Source: REEP01 sp964517265 (GTDB taxonomy: Bacteria; Pseudomonadota; Alphaproteobacteria; Rhodospirillales; Defluviicoccaceae). Taken from it: a stretch of DNA of 64,000 nt. Positions 44,125 to 52,607 of the stretch are shown here, piece after piece (positions within the stretch are counted from its first letter, which is position 1; every line of letters begins with the position of its first letter). The stretch lies in the NCBI GenBank assembly GCA_964517265.1, contig CAZFBS010000004.1:1-64000 (forward strand), in the 5' to 3' direction. Made by a program: the position numbers and the translations under genes. The notes beneath the pieces were generated by a model. The model had not been told where the DNA came from and did no database searches. It was given only the letters and a program-made list of their open reading frames with translations.

Positions 44125-44790
44125 CTATTGCGGGCGGCTTGCCATCACATTCTCGAACACGGCCTCGAACATCGCCGCCGTCAGTCGACCGGTGGCCGTG
44201 TTCTGCCGCGAGCAGTGGTAGCTGTCCGCCAGCACAATCCCGCCGGGAAGACGGTGGAGAGTTCCGTGCCCAAACGGATACCGGGCTTTCTTCAAGTCCC
44301 GGGCCGCGAGAACGGCACCATGGGCGATGTGGCCGAGCGCTACGATGGCCCGCAAGCCGCGCAATGCCGCCAGCTCCGCGACCAGGAAGCGGCGGCACTG
44401 GGTGATTTCGGCCGGAGTCGGCTTGTTGTCCGGCGGAACGCACCGCACCGCGTTGGCGATCCGACAGCCGATCAGTTCAAGACCATCATCGGCCGACGCA
44501 CCATACGTTCCGCTCGCGAGCCCGAGACGTTGCAGCGTCGCATAGAGAAGGAGTCCGGCGTGATCGCCGGTGAACGGGCGGCCGGTACGATTGGCCCCTT
44601 TCAATCCCGGTGCCAGACCGACCACCAGCAGCCACGGATCGGGCTCGCCGAACGACGGCACCGGCGCATTATGCCAGCTTGGCCACCGCTCGCGGTTGTT
44701 CGCGCGGAAATCGACGAGCCGCGGGCAAAGCGGACAGTCCCGGCCCGGACAGGAGCCGGCGACACCGTCACCGGTCGGCCGGGAGGTCAC
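44125..44790 (-). CDS. Uracil-DNA glycosylase, family 5 (UDGb)
   Basis: 221 aa from GTG 44790. Iron-sulfur cysteines fit Cys19-x2-Cys22, Cys117 and Cys132, with an extra Cys14. Motif 1 reads GLAPGLKGANRTGRPFTGD, the UDGb form with no catalytic Asp/Asn after GLAP, and motif 3 HCSRQNTATG. Removes uracil and deaminated or oxidised bases from DNA. 28 bp after the NYN gene. Confidence 0.93.
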   Translation of the reverse strand: MTSRPTGDGVAGSCPGRDCPLCPRLVDFRANNRERWPSWHNAPVPSFGEPDPWLLVVGLAPGLKGANRTGRPFTGDHAGLLLYATLQRLGLASGTYGASADDGLELIGCRIANAVRCVPPDNKPTPAEITQCRRFLVAELAALRGLRAIVALGHIAHGAVLAARDLKKARYPFGHGTLHRLPGGIVLADSYHCSRQNTATGRLTAAMFEAVFENVMASRPQ

Positions 44791-44818
44791 CCGCGTTGCC
44801 GCTTACGTTCGGTGCGGA

Positions 44819-45427
44819 TCACGCGCTTTGCAAAATGCCCTCATCGTCGTCGACCGAAAGGTGTTCCGCCGGTTCGACCTGCCGATCGTCGCGGCTGGGC
44901 AGGGTTCGGGCGATGCTCGGCTGCAGGTCTTGCAATTCAATGAAGGTATCGGCCTGCCGGCGCAGCTCGTCGGCGATCATCGGGGGCTGCGAGCGGATCG
45001 TGCTGACGACGCTGACCCGCACGCCGCGCCGCTGAACCGCCTCCACCAGCCGCCGAAAGTCGCCATCGCCGGAAAAAAGGACGACATGATCGAGGCGTTC
45101 CGCCATCTCCATCACGTCGATCGCCAATTCGATGTCCATGTTGCCCTTGATCTTGCGCCGGCCCATCGCGTCGGTGAATTCCTTGGTGGGTTTGGTCACC
45201 ATCGTATAGCCGTTGTAATCCAGCCAATCGATCAACGGACGGATCGGCGAATATTCCTGATCCTCGACAAGGGCGGTGTAGTAAAAGGCGCGGATAAGAC
45301 GACCCTTCGACGCAAAGACATCGAGGAGGCGCCGATAGTCTATATCGAAATTGAGGGCGCGTGCTGCGGCGTACACGTTGGACCCGTCAATAAAAAGACC
45401 AATACGCTCTTGCGGATAAAAAGCCAT
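44819..45427 (-). CDS. NYN-domain (LabA-like PIN) protein
   Basis: 202 aa from ATG 45427 (AFYPQERIGLFIDGSNVY). The acidic PIN/NYN residues are visible: IDGSN, KGNMDIELAIDVME and LFSGDGDFRRLVEA. LabA/DUF88 proteins are predicted or shown ribonucleases. C-terminal 40 residues are acidic and disordered. First gene of the run with UDG and thrH; divergent from folK. Confidence 0.92.
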   Translation of the reverse strand: MAFYPQERIGLFIDGSNVYAAARALNFDIDYRRLLDVFASKGRLIRAFYYTALVEDQEYSPIRPLIDWLDYNGYTMVTKPTKEFTDAMGRRKIKGNMDIELAIDVMEMAERLDHVVLFSGDGDFRRLVEAVQRRGVRVSVVSTIRSQPPMIADELRRQADTFIELQDLQPSIARTLPSRDDRQVEPAEHLSVDDDEGILQSA

Positions 45428-45589
45428 TTTGCAAATTCCTTTTTGCTCCCGCCCGCCGGGTTTTCCAATCCGACGTTGTGTGATCGGGCGCTGTTCAACC
45501 CGTCGCCTTGTGCGATATTGATGAAAATACACAATCTAACGTAGGAAGTACGTGAGGCGCACGCAAGGGAGTACCCAAAGGAGGAACCG

Positions 45590-46132
45590 GTGATTTTTGT
45601 CGGAATCGGCGCCAACCTTCCATCCCCGCTCCACGGGCGCCCGCTGGCGACCTGCACCGCCGCGATCGATGCGCTCGATGCCAGCGAGATCATCGTCCGG
45701 CGCCGCTCCCGCTGGTATGCCAGCGCACCGGTCCCCGCTTCGGATCAGCCGGATTTCATCAACGGCGTCCTGCAGGTGGAAACAGCGATGCCGCCGGAAT
45801 CCCTGCTGCAGGCCCTGCACGATGTCGAACGCCTGTTCGGCCGCCGCAGGGGCGAGCGGAACAGTGCGCGCGTTCTCGATCTGGATCTGCTCGCCTATGC
45901 CGAGGTGACGACGGCGCCCGGCTCGGCGCCGGAGGTGCCGCATCCGCGCATGCACGAGCGGCTGTTCGTGATGCGGCCGCTGGTCGATCTGGCACCAAGG
46001 TGGCGGCATCCGCGCCTGGGCCGCTCGGCCGCGGAACTGCTGGCGGCGATCGCGCCGGGGCAGATCGCCGAGCCGCTTGAAGCGGCGCCGGTGGTAGAGA
46101 GGCTCCCGAGCGCCAAAGAAGTGCGTGCCTGA
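45590..46132 (+). CDS. folK: HPPK (6-hydroxymethyl-7,8-dihydropterin pyrophosphokinase)
   Basis: 180 aa from GTG 45590 after AAAGGAGGAACC. IFVGIGANLPSP, FINGVLQVET, ERLFGRRRGERNSARVLDLDLL and PHPRMHERLFVMRPL are the HPPK signature and active-site segments. Transfers pyrophosphate from ATP in folate synthesis. Usually next to rpoZ in alphaproteobacteria, as here. Confidence 0.96.
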   Translation: MIFVGIGANLPSPLHGRPLATCTAAIDALDASEIIVRRRSRWYASAPVPASDQPDFINGVLQVETAMPPESLLQALHDVERLFGRRRGERNSARVLDLDLLAYAEVTTAPGSAPEVPHPRMHERLFVMRPLVDLAPRWRHPRLGRSAAELLAAIAPGQIAEPLEAAPVVERLPSAKEVRA

Positions 46133-46149
46133 CTTTTTCGTCGTCCGCC

Positions 46150-46178
46150 TTGAGTTCACGCCGGTGGGAGAATAAAAT
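46150..46178 (+). promoter_or_regulatory. Sigma-70-type promoter for rpoZ
   Basis: TTGAGT (46150-46155), 17-bp spacer, TAAAAT (46173-46178), 50 bp before the rpoZ ATG. Four and five of six bases fit the vegetative consensus. Confidence 0.55.
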
Positions 46179-46228
46179 TATAAGGCCATAAGCGGAAGTC
46201 GATCCGCACCGCAACCCAGGAGTGCCGC

Positions 46229-46669
46229 ATGGCTCGCGTTACAGTCGAAGATTGCGTCCAACGTATCCCGAACCGGTTCGATCTGGTCATGATCGCCGCC
46301 CAGCGGGGCAGAAGCATCGGTGCCGGGGCGCCGTTGACCCTCGAGCGCGACAACGACAAAAATGCTGTCGTCGCATTGCGCGAGATCGCGGAAGGGACCG
46401 TCGATCTCAAGGAACTTGAGAACAATCTGATTCAGAGTCTGCAGAAAGTGGTGGAGGTGGAGGAGCCTCCAGAGGAAGAGATGGATCTGCTGGCGCTTCA
46501 ACGAGAACTGAGCGGGGAGCAGGGCGAGCCGCAAGCCGAGGAGGAGATGAGCGAGGACGTCCTTCACGTCGAAGGGGAAGAAGGGATTGAGATCGACGAC
46601 GAAAACCCGTTCGCGGCGTCCGAGGAGGATGACGGGATCATCCCGGAGGATGAAGAGCGCGAACCATAG
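46229..46669 (+). CDS. rpoZ: RNA polymerase omega subunit
   Basis: 146 aa. MARVTVEDCVQRIPNRFDLV, AAQRGRSIGAG and NDKNAVVALREIAEGTV are omega motifs (about the first 60 residues). The remaining 85 residues are a very acidic tail (EEPPEEEMDLL ... IIPEDEEREP), longer than in E. coli but common in alphaproteobacteria. Followed by the spoT/rsh gene. Confidence 0.96.
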   Translation: MARVTVEDCVQRIPNRFDLVMIAAQRGRSIGAGAPLTLERDNDKNAVVALREIAEGTVDLKELENNLIQSLQKVVEVEEPPEEEMDLLALQRELSGEQGEPQAEEEMSEDVLHVEGEEGIEIDDENPFAASEEDDGIIPEDEEREP

Positions 46670-46710
46670 ACCAGCCTTAAGGGGAGCCGCGGCACGGAAC
46701 TGGGGGCAGA

Positions 46711-48864
46711 ATGATCCGTCAGTTCGAACTGGTCGAAAGAGTCCGGGCGTACGACAAGCACGCGGACGAAGAAATCCTCAACCGCGCCTACGTGTTTGCG
46801 ATGAAGGCCCATGGGGCGCAAAAGCGCGCCTCGGGCGATCCCTACTTTTCCCATCCGCTCGAGGTCGCCGGCATCCTCACGCATTATCGGCTGGATGTCG
46901 CAACGATCGTCACCGCTCTCCTTCACGACACCATCGAGGATACCCCGGCCACTCTTGACGACGTCCAGCGTCATTTCGGGGAAGAGGTGGCGCGCTTGGT
47001 CGACGGCGTCACCAAGCTCACCCGCATCGAGCTGCAGTCGGAACGGACCAAGCAGGCGGAGAACTTCCGCAAGCTGGTGTTGGCGATGTCGGACGATATC
47101 CGCGTCTTGTTGGTCAAGCTCGCCGACCGGCTGCACAACATGCGGACCCTGAAGCACGTTCCCAATGGCGAGAAGCGCCGTCGCGTAGCGCATGAGACGA
47201 TGGAGATCTATGCGCCGCTCGCCGAGCGGATCGGCATGCAGGAGATGAAGGACGAGCTTGAAGATCTCGCCTTCGCCGAAATCAACCCCGATGCACGCAA
47301 TTCGCTGATCGCTCGGCTCAACTTCCTGAGAGAAGAAGGCGGCGATTTGATTTCCAATATCGTCCAGGGCCTGCGCGGAACGCTCTCGAACGCCGGGCTC
47401 CGTGCTGCCGTTCTCGGCCGGGAGAAGACGCCGTATTCGATTTGGCGAAAGATGCAGCGCAAGAACGTCGGGTTCGAACAGCTGGCCGACGTGATGGCCT
47501 TCCGCGTGATCGTCGGCTCGGTCGAGGACTGCTACCGGGCGCTGGGGGCGGTTCACGCCGCTTATCCTGTGATTCCGGGGCGGTTCAAGGATTTCCTGTC
47601 GACACCGAAGCCTAATGGCTATCGCTCGCTCCACACCGGCGTTCTCGGGCCTTCGAGCCAGCGGATCGAGATCCAGATCCGCACGCGGGAGATGCATGAG
47701 GTTGCCGAGTACGGCGTTGCCGCCCACTGGATGTACAAGCAGGGCCTCGACAGCACGGTCGGCCGCCAGTACCGTTGGCTGCGCGAACTGCTGGACATCC
47801 TGGAGCATGCGGCGGGTCCGGAGGAATTTCTTGAGCACACCAAGCTCGAGATGTTTCAGGACCAGGTGTTCTGTTTCACCCCCAAGGGCGATCTGATCAG
47901 TCTGCCGAGCGGCTCGACGCCGGTGGATTTTGCCTACGCGGTGCATTCGGAAATCGGCGACACCTGTGTCGGAGGGAAGATCAACGGTCGCTTGATGCCG
48001 TTGCGGACACCGCTGCAGAACGGCGATCAGGTCGAAATCATCACCTCCAAGGCGCAGACGCCGTCGCCGAACTGGGACAGCTTTGTCGTGACCGGCAAGG
48101 CGAGAGCCTGCATTCGCCGGTTCATCCGCTCCAAACAGCGCGAACAATACCTGCAGCTCGGGCGCTCCCTGATGCAGCGGGGATTTCGCGAGGAGGGGTA
48201 CGAATATTACGACAAGGCGCTGGAAGGGGTCCTCAAAAACTTCAAGCAAGGGACGGTCGAGGATCTTCTGTCCCAGGTCGGCGCCGGGTACATCACCGCC
48301 CGCACGGTGGTGGAAACGGTGTTCCCCGGGACCCGCCGGCGCAAGAGCTTCTACGAGAAGGTGGTTCCACTCGCCCGTGCTCGTCAACGGCGCGCGAGGA
48401 AGGAAGCGGAATCTCCTCTGCCGATCCGGGGCCTGATCCCCGGCATGGCCATGCACTTCGCCGGTTGCTGCCACCCGCTGCCCGGTGATCGCATCGTCGG
48501 GATCGTTACGACCGGCAAGGGCGTTACCATCCATACCATTGACTGCGAGACCCTTGAATCGTATTCGGACGCTCCGGAACGCTGGATCGACGTCTCCTGG
48601 GAGATCGAGAGCGACGAGCCTGCCAGCCATGTCGGCCGGATCCATCTCACCGTGCTCAACGAGCCCGGCACCCTCGGCAGCCTGACCACCGTGATCGCCA
48701 GGAACGATGGCAACATCGCCAATCTGAAGATCACCAACCGGACCTCGCAGTTTTTCGACATGCTGATCGATATCGAGGTTCGCGACGTCAGACACCTGAC
48801 CGATATCATCGCCGCGCTGCGCGCGACCCCTGCGGTCAATACCGTCGACCGCGCCTACGGCTGA
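46711..48864 (+). CDS. spoT: Bifunctional (p)ppGpp synthetase/hydrolase (RSH)
   Basis: 717 aa. HD hydrolase domain (SHPLEVAGILTHYRLD, LLHDTIEDT, LADRLHNMRTL), RelA synthetase domain (RVIVGSVEDCYRALG, PNGYRSLHTG), TGS (FTPKGDLISLPSGSTPVDFA) and C-terminal ACT (AALRATPAVNTVDR). The intact HD and synthetase motifs predict both activities, the single RSH enzyme typical of alphaproteobacteria. Next to rpoZ, whose product is part of the (p)ppGpp site in some bacteria. Confidence 0.97.
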   Translation: MIRQFELVERVRAYDKHADEEILNRAYVFAMKAHGAQKRASGDPYFSHPLEVAGILTHYRLDVATIVTALLHDTIEDTPATLDDVQRHFGEEVARLVDGVTKLTRIELQSERTKQAENFRKLVLAMSDDIRVLLVKLADRLHNMRTLKHVPNGEKRRRVAHETMEIYAPLAERIGMQEMKDELEDLAFAEINPDARNSLIARLNFLREEGGDLISNIVQGLRGTLSNAGLRAAVLGREKTPYSIWRKMQRKNVGFEQLADVMAFRVIVGSVEDCYRALGAVHAAYPVIPGRFKDFLSTPKPNGYRSLHTGVLGPSSQRIEIQIRTREMHEVAEYGVAAHWMYKQGLDSTVGRQYRWLRELLDILEHAAGPEEFLEHTKLEMFQDQVFCFTPKGDLISLPSGSTPVDFAYAVHSEIGDTCVGGKINGRLMPLRTPLQNGDQVEIITSKAQTPSPNWDSFVVTGKARACIRRFIRSKQREQYLQLGRSLMQRGFREEGYEYYDKALEGVLKNFKQGTVEDLLSQVGAGYITARTVVETVFPGTRRRKSFYEKVVPLARARQRRARKEAESPLPIRGLIPGMAMHFAGCCHPLPGDRIVGIVTTGKGVTIHTIDCETLESYSDAPERWIDVSWEIESDEPASHVGRIHLTVLNEPGTLGSLTTVIARNDGNIANLKITNRTSQFFDMLIDIEVRDVRHLTDIIAALRATPAVNTVDRAYG

Positions 48865-48910
48865 GCGTGCGGCGGCGATCGCACGGCAGCAAGACACGAA
48901 AGCGATTGCC

Positions 48911-49657
48911 ATGGCCAAGCGCCTGCGACTGGGCGTGAACATCGACCACGTCGCCACCGTCCGCAACGCCCGGGGCGGCCGCCATCCCGATCCGGTCCGT
49001 GCGGCCAAGCTGGCGCTGGCGGCCGGCGCCGACGGCATTACCGCTCATTTGCGCGAAGACCGCCGCCACATCACCGACGAGGACATCGCCCGGATCGTTC
49101 GCGAAGTACCGGCGCCCCTGAACATGGAACTGGCAGCGGTGGAGGAGATCGTATCGATTGCGCTTGCGCACAGGCCGCATGCCGTCTGCATCGTGCCCGA
49201 GCGCCGGCAGGAGCGAACGACCGAAGGCGGACTCGACGTCGTTGCGGGATCGGCCGGCCTCGGCCCGATCGTCCAGGCGCTGACGGGCGCCGGGATCCGT
49301 GTCTCGCTGTTCATCGAGCCTTCCGCCGAGCAACTGGAGGCCGCGCGTATGCTGGGCGCGGCGGCGGTGGAGCTTCATACCGGCCGTTATTGCGAGTCCG
49401 GCGGCGAGACCCGGCAGCACGAGCTGGACCGCATCCGGGCGGCCGCGGCGATGTGTGCGGACCTGGGTCTCGAGTGCCATGCCGGCCACGGCCTTGGCTA
49501 TGACACGGTGGGGCCGATTGCCGCGATCCCGGCGATCGCTGAGCTCAATATCGGCCACTTCCTCGTCGGCGAGGCCATCTTTTGCGGGTTGGAGACGAGC
49601 ATCCGGCGAATGCGGGAAGCGATGGACGAGGCGCGCGGCGGCGGTGCTGAGTCATGA
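48911..49657 (+). CDS. pdxJ: Pyridoxine 5'-phosphate synthase
   Basis: 248 aa. LRLGVNIDHVATVRNARGG, ITAHLREDRRHI, CIVPERRQERTTEGGLDV and HAGHGLGYDT are PdxJ motifs. Closes the pyridine ring of vitamin B6 from deoxyxylulose 5-phosphate and aminoacetone phosphate. Overlaps acpS by 4 bp (ATGA). Confidence 0.97.
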   Translation: MAKRLRLGVNIDHVATVRNARGGRHPDPVRAAKLALAAGADGITAHLREDRRHITDEDIARIVREVPAPLNMELAAVEEIVSIALAHRPHAVCIVPERRQERTTEGGLDVVAGSAGLGPIVQALTGAGIRVSLFIEPSAEQLEAARMLGAAAVELHTGRYCESGGETRQHELDRIRAAAAMCADLGLECHAGHGLGYDTVGPIAAIPAIAELNIGHFLVGEAIFCGLETSIRRMREAMDEARGGGAES

Positions 49658-50067
49658 TCATCGGCATCGGCACCGATCTGCTCGATATTCGCCGCATCGA
49701 GCGGACGCTGGAGCGCTTCGGCGAGCGGTTCTGCGAGCGCGTTTTTGCGGACTCCGAGCGTCGGCGCTGCGAGCGGCGCGCCAATCCGGCGGCCTGTTAT
49801 GCGCAGCGGTATGCGGCCAAGGAGGCCTGCTCGAAAGCGCTTGGCACCGGACTGAGACAGGGAGTCTTCTGGCGCGACATGGTGGTCGGCAACCTGCCGT
49901 CGGGAAAGCCGGTGATGACCTTGAGCGGAGGCGCACGCCGCCGCCTCGTCGCCTTGACGCCTTCCGGCATGGCGGCGGAGATCGAAATCTCGCTTACCGA
50001 CGAGTATCCGATGGCCCAGGCCGTCGTCGTCATCTCGGCGGTGCCCGACGATGGGCGAAACGAGTAG
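49654..50067 (+). CDS. acpS: Holo-[acyl-carrier-protein] synthase
   Basis: 137 aa. IIGIGTDLLDIRRIERTLERF and RYAAKEACSKALGTG hold the Mg-binding Asp and Glu. Attaches phosphopantetheine to ACP. Overlaps pdxJ. Confidence 0.97.
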   Translation: MIIGIGTDLLDIRRIERTLERFGERFCERVFADSERRRCERRANPAACYAQRYAAKEACSKALGTGLRQGVFWRDMVVGNLPSGKPVMTLSGGARRRLVALTPSGMAAEIEISLTDEYPMAQAVVVISAVPDDGRNE

Positions 50068-50218
50068 CCGGCGTCGGCGATCGTACGGCATGATGAGTCG
50101 CCGGCAAGAGTGAGACAGCCGATTGCTTGACAGAGGCCGCCGGTTGCTGTCTTAGTCGGCTTCCCGCGCGTATACGGGCGGTTTGCCCCATTCCTTGAGA
50201 AACAATCAGCGGACGTGC

Positions 50219-50953
50219 ATGGACAAGCGCAAACAGAGCGGGTTCGGGGAACTCGTCCGAACGGTAATTTACGCGGTCGCGATCGCTCTCGTCGTCCGGA
50301 CGGTCGCCTACGAGCCGTTCAGTATTCCCTCCGGCTCGATGATTCCGACGCTCCTGGTCGGTGACTACCTGTTCGTCTCCAAGTTCTCCTATGGCTACAG
50401 CCGGTATTCCCTGCCCCTTGGATTGCCGTTGTTCTCGGGACGGATTTTTGCCGCCGAGCCGGAACGCGGGGACGTCGCGGTGTTCAAGCTGCCGGCCGAC
50501 AACAGCACCGACTACATCAAGCGCATCATCGGGCTGCCTGGTGATCGCATTCAGATGATTGGCGGCGTTCTCAACATCAACGGCGAGCCGGTAGAACGCA
50601 TTGCGGATGGCGAGTTCACGATGCGGGACAGCACCGGAAGCCTGCGCCGCTACATGAAGTACATAGAAGTTCTTCCCAATGGTGCCCGCCATCACATCAT
50701 CGAAATCACCGATGAGGGACCGTACGATGATACGCCGGTTTTCACGGTGCCCCCGGATCATTATTTCGCCCTCGGCGACAACCGCGACAGCTCCCGCGAT
50801 AGCCGTTTCCTCGGCGACGTCGGCTATATTCCGTTCGAAAATCTGGTGGGGCCGGCCAAGATCATCTTTTTCTCCGTGGATGGCCGCATTTGGAAAGTGT
50901 GGCAGTGGTACCGGACCTTGCGCACGGAGCGTTTCTTCAAAAGGATCGAGTAG
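50219..50953 (+). CDS. lepB: Signal peptidase I
   Basis: 244 aa from ATG 50219. One N-terminal membrane segment, catalytic Ser40 in PSGSMIPTL and Lys101 in YIKRIIGLPGD; GDNRDSSRDSRFLGDVG is the last conserved block. Removes signal peptides at the periplasmic face. 7 bp from rnc. Confidence 0.97.
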   Translation: MDKRKQSGFGELVRTVIYAVAIALVVRTVAYEPFSIPSGSMIPTLLVGDYLFVSKFSYGYSRYSLPLGLPLFSGRIFAAEPERGDVAVFKLPADNSTDYIKRIIGLPGDRIQMIGGVLNINGEPVERIADGEFTMRDSTGSLRRYMKYIEVLPNGARHHIIEITDEGPYDDTPVFTVPPDHYFALGDNRDSSRDSRFLGDVGYIPFENLVGPAKIIFFSVDGRIWKVWQWYRTLRTERFFKRIE

Positions 50954-50959
50954 CCGCGC

Positions 50960-51676
50960 GTGGCATCCAACGAAGGACTCTCCGAGGGGGATCTGGAGCG
51001 CCTTGTCGCTCTGCTGGAGCATCGCTTCAACGATGCAGTGCTGTTGCAACAGGCGCTCACACATGCCAGTGCCTCCGGCCATGGCGGCAATCGCCGCCCC
51101 TCGAACGAACGGCTGGAATTTCTCGGCGACCGGGTCCTCGGGCTGATCGTCGCGCAGCTTGTCTATCACGCTTATCCCGATGAGGATGAGGGGGCTCTTG
51201 CCCGGCGATATTCCTCTCTCGTCAGCGGGGAGACGTTGGCGTTCGTGGCCGAGCAGATCGATTTGGGCGAATTTCTGCTGGTTTCGCGTGGCGAGGAGGA
51301 AGCCGGCGGCGTTCGCAACCCCGGTGTGCTGGCCGACAGCTGCGAGGCGGTGATCGCCGCTCTTTACCTGGACGGCGGGCTGGATGCGGCTCGGCGCTTC
51401 ATTGAGCGCTTCTGGAACCCGCTGATGGGCGCGGCGCTGCGACCGCCGAAGGATGCGAAGACGGAGCTCCAGGAATGGGCACAGGCGCGCGCGTTGGCCT
51501 TGCCTCACTACCGCGAGGTTTCGCGCGAAGGCCCGCCGCACGCGCCGCGCTTCCAGGTCGAGGTCCGGCTGAACGGCCTTCCGGCGATGATGGCGAGCGG
51601 ATTTTCCAAGCGCGGTGCCGAGCAAGCTGCGGCACAGGCGTTGCTCGAAACGATCCGGGAGCAGGGCGATTCTTGA
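50960..51676 (+). CDS. rnc: Ribonuclease III
   Basis: 238 aa from GTG 50960. NERLEFLGDRVLG catalytic box, DSCEAVIAALYLDGG with the second Glu/Asp pair, and a C-terminal dsRNA-binding domain. Processes rRNA and mRNA duplexes. Its 3' end overlaps the open frame of era. Confidence 0.96.
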   Translation: MASNEGLSEGDLERLVALLEHRFNDAVLLQQALTHASASGHGGNRRPSNERLEFLGDRVLGLIVAQLVYHAYPDEDEGALARRYSSLVSGETLAFVAEQIDLGEFLLVSRGEEEAGGVRNPGVLADSCEAVIAALYLDGGLDAARRFIERFWNPLMGAALRPPKDAKTELQEWAQARALALPHYREVSREGPPHAPRFQVEVRLNGLPAMMASGFSKRGAEQAAAQALLETIREQGDS

Positions 51677-52589
51677 GGATGGAGCCAGCGGGCGAAACCC
51701 GGAGAGCCGGTGCGGTTTCATTGCCGTGCTCGGGGCGCCCAACGTCGGCAAGTCGACCCTCGTCAACCGTCTCGTCGGCAGCAAGGTCTCGATCGTCTCG
51801 CCCAAGGTTCAGACCACGCGCTCGCGCGTTCTCGGCATCGTCATTTGCGGGCCGGCCCAGCTCATCCTCATCGACACGCCCGGCATCTTCGATCCGCGCC
51901 GCCGGTTGGATCGGGCGATGGTGGCGGCGGCGTGGAGCGGAGCTGGCGATGCCGACGCCATCGTTCTTCTGGTCGACAGCCGCAAAGGCCTCACCCGTGA
52001 AACCCATGATATCGTGGCGCGGCTGAAGGACAGACATCAATCCGCCATCCTCGCACTCAACAAGATCGATCTGGTCGGCAAACCGGTGCTGCTGGACTTG
52101 GCCCGCGAACTGACCGCCTCCGGCATCTTCACCGATACCTTCATGATTTCCGCACAGACGGGGGACGGCGTCGGCGATCTGCTCGGATGTCTCGTCGAGC
52201 GCTTGCCGGTCGGTCCCTGGCTGTTTCCCGAAGATCAGATCTCGGACATGCCGATGCGCCTGCTCGCCGCCGAGATCACCCGCGAGAAGCTGTACCTCCA
52301 GCTCCGGCAGGAACTGCCCTATGCAACGGCGGTAGAAACGGAACGCTGGACGGAGCAAGAAGACGCCAGCGTGCGGATCGATCAGGTGATCTATGTCCTC
52401 CGGCCCAACCAGAAAGGGATCGTGTTGGGCAAGCGAGGGCAGCAGATCAAGAGCATCGGCGCCGCCGCGCGCCTGGAACTGGAAGCGCTGCTGGAGCGCC
52501 GCGTTCATCTGTTTCTTTATGTCAAGGTCCGCGACTGGAGCGACGATCCCGAGCGCTACCGCGATTTCGGCCTCGACTACAACGTCTGA
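51615..52589 (+). CDS. era: GTPase Era (abnormal start region)
   Basis: G1 GAPNVGKST, G3 DTPG, G4 NKID and a C-terminal KH domain (IVLGKRGQQIKSIG) are intact. But after the rnc stop there is no ATG, GTG or TTG in this frame before the G1 motif. The only usual in-frame start is GTG 51615, 62 bp inside rnc. An ATG at 51679 with GAGG next to it is one base out of phase; one missing base between 51682 and 51710 would give an ordinary N-terminus (MEPAGETRRAGxCGFIAVLG). Era binds 16S rRNA during 30S maturation. Confidence 0.85.
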   Translation: MPSKLRHRRCSKRSGSRAILEDGASGRNPESRCGFIAVLGAPNVGKSTLVNRLVGSKVSIVSPKVQTTRSRVLGIVICGPAQLILIDTPGIFDPRRRLDRAMVAAAWSGAGDADAIVLLVDSRKGLTRETHDIVARLKDRHQSAILALNKIDLVGKPVLLDLARELTASGIFTDTFMISAQTGDGVGDLLGCLVERLPVGPWLFPEDQISDMPMRLLAAEITREKLYLQLRQELPYATAVETERWTEQEDASVRIDQVIYVLRPNQKGIVLGKRGQQIKSIGAAARLELEALLERRVHLFLYVKVRDWSDDPERYRDFGLDYNV

Positions 52590-52607
52590 TCCCGGTTCCG
52601 CTCGGCG

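Noticed and set aside
46564..49038. 824-codon minus-strand frame over spoT
   Set aside because: Antisense to a fully motif-supported RSH protein; no domain of its own.
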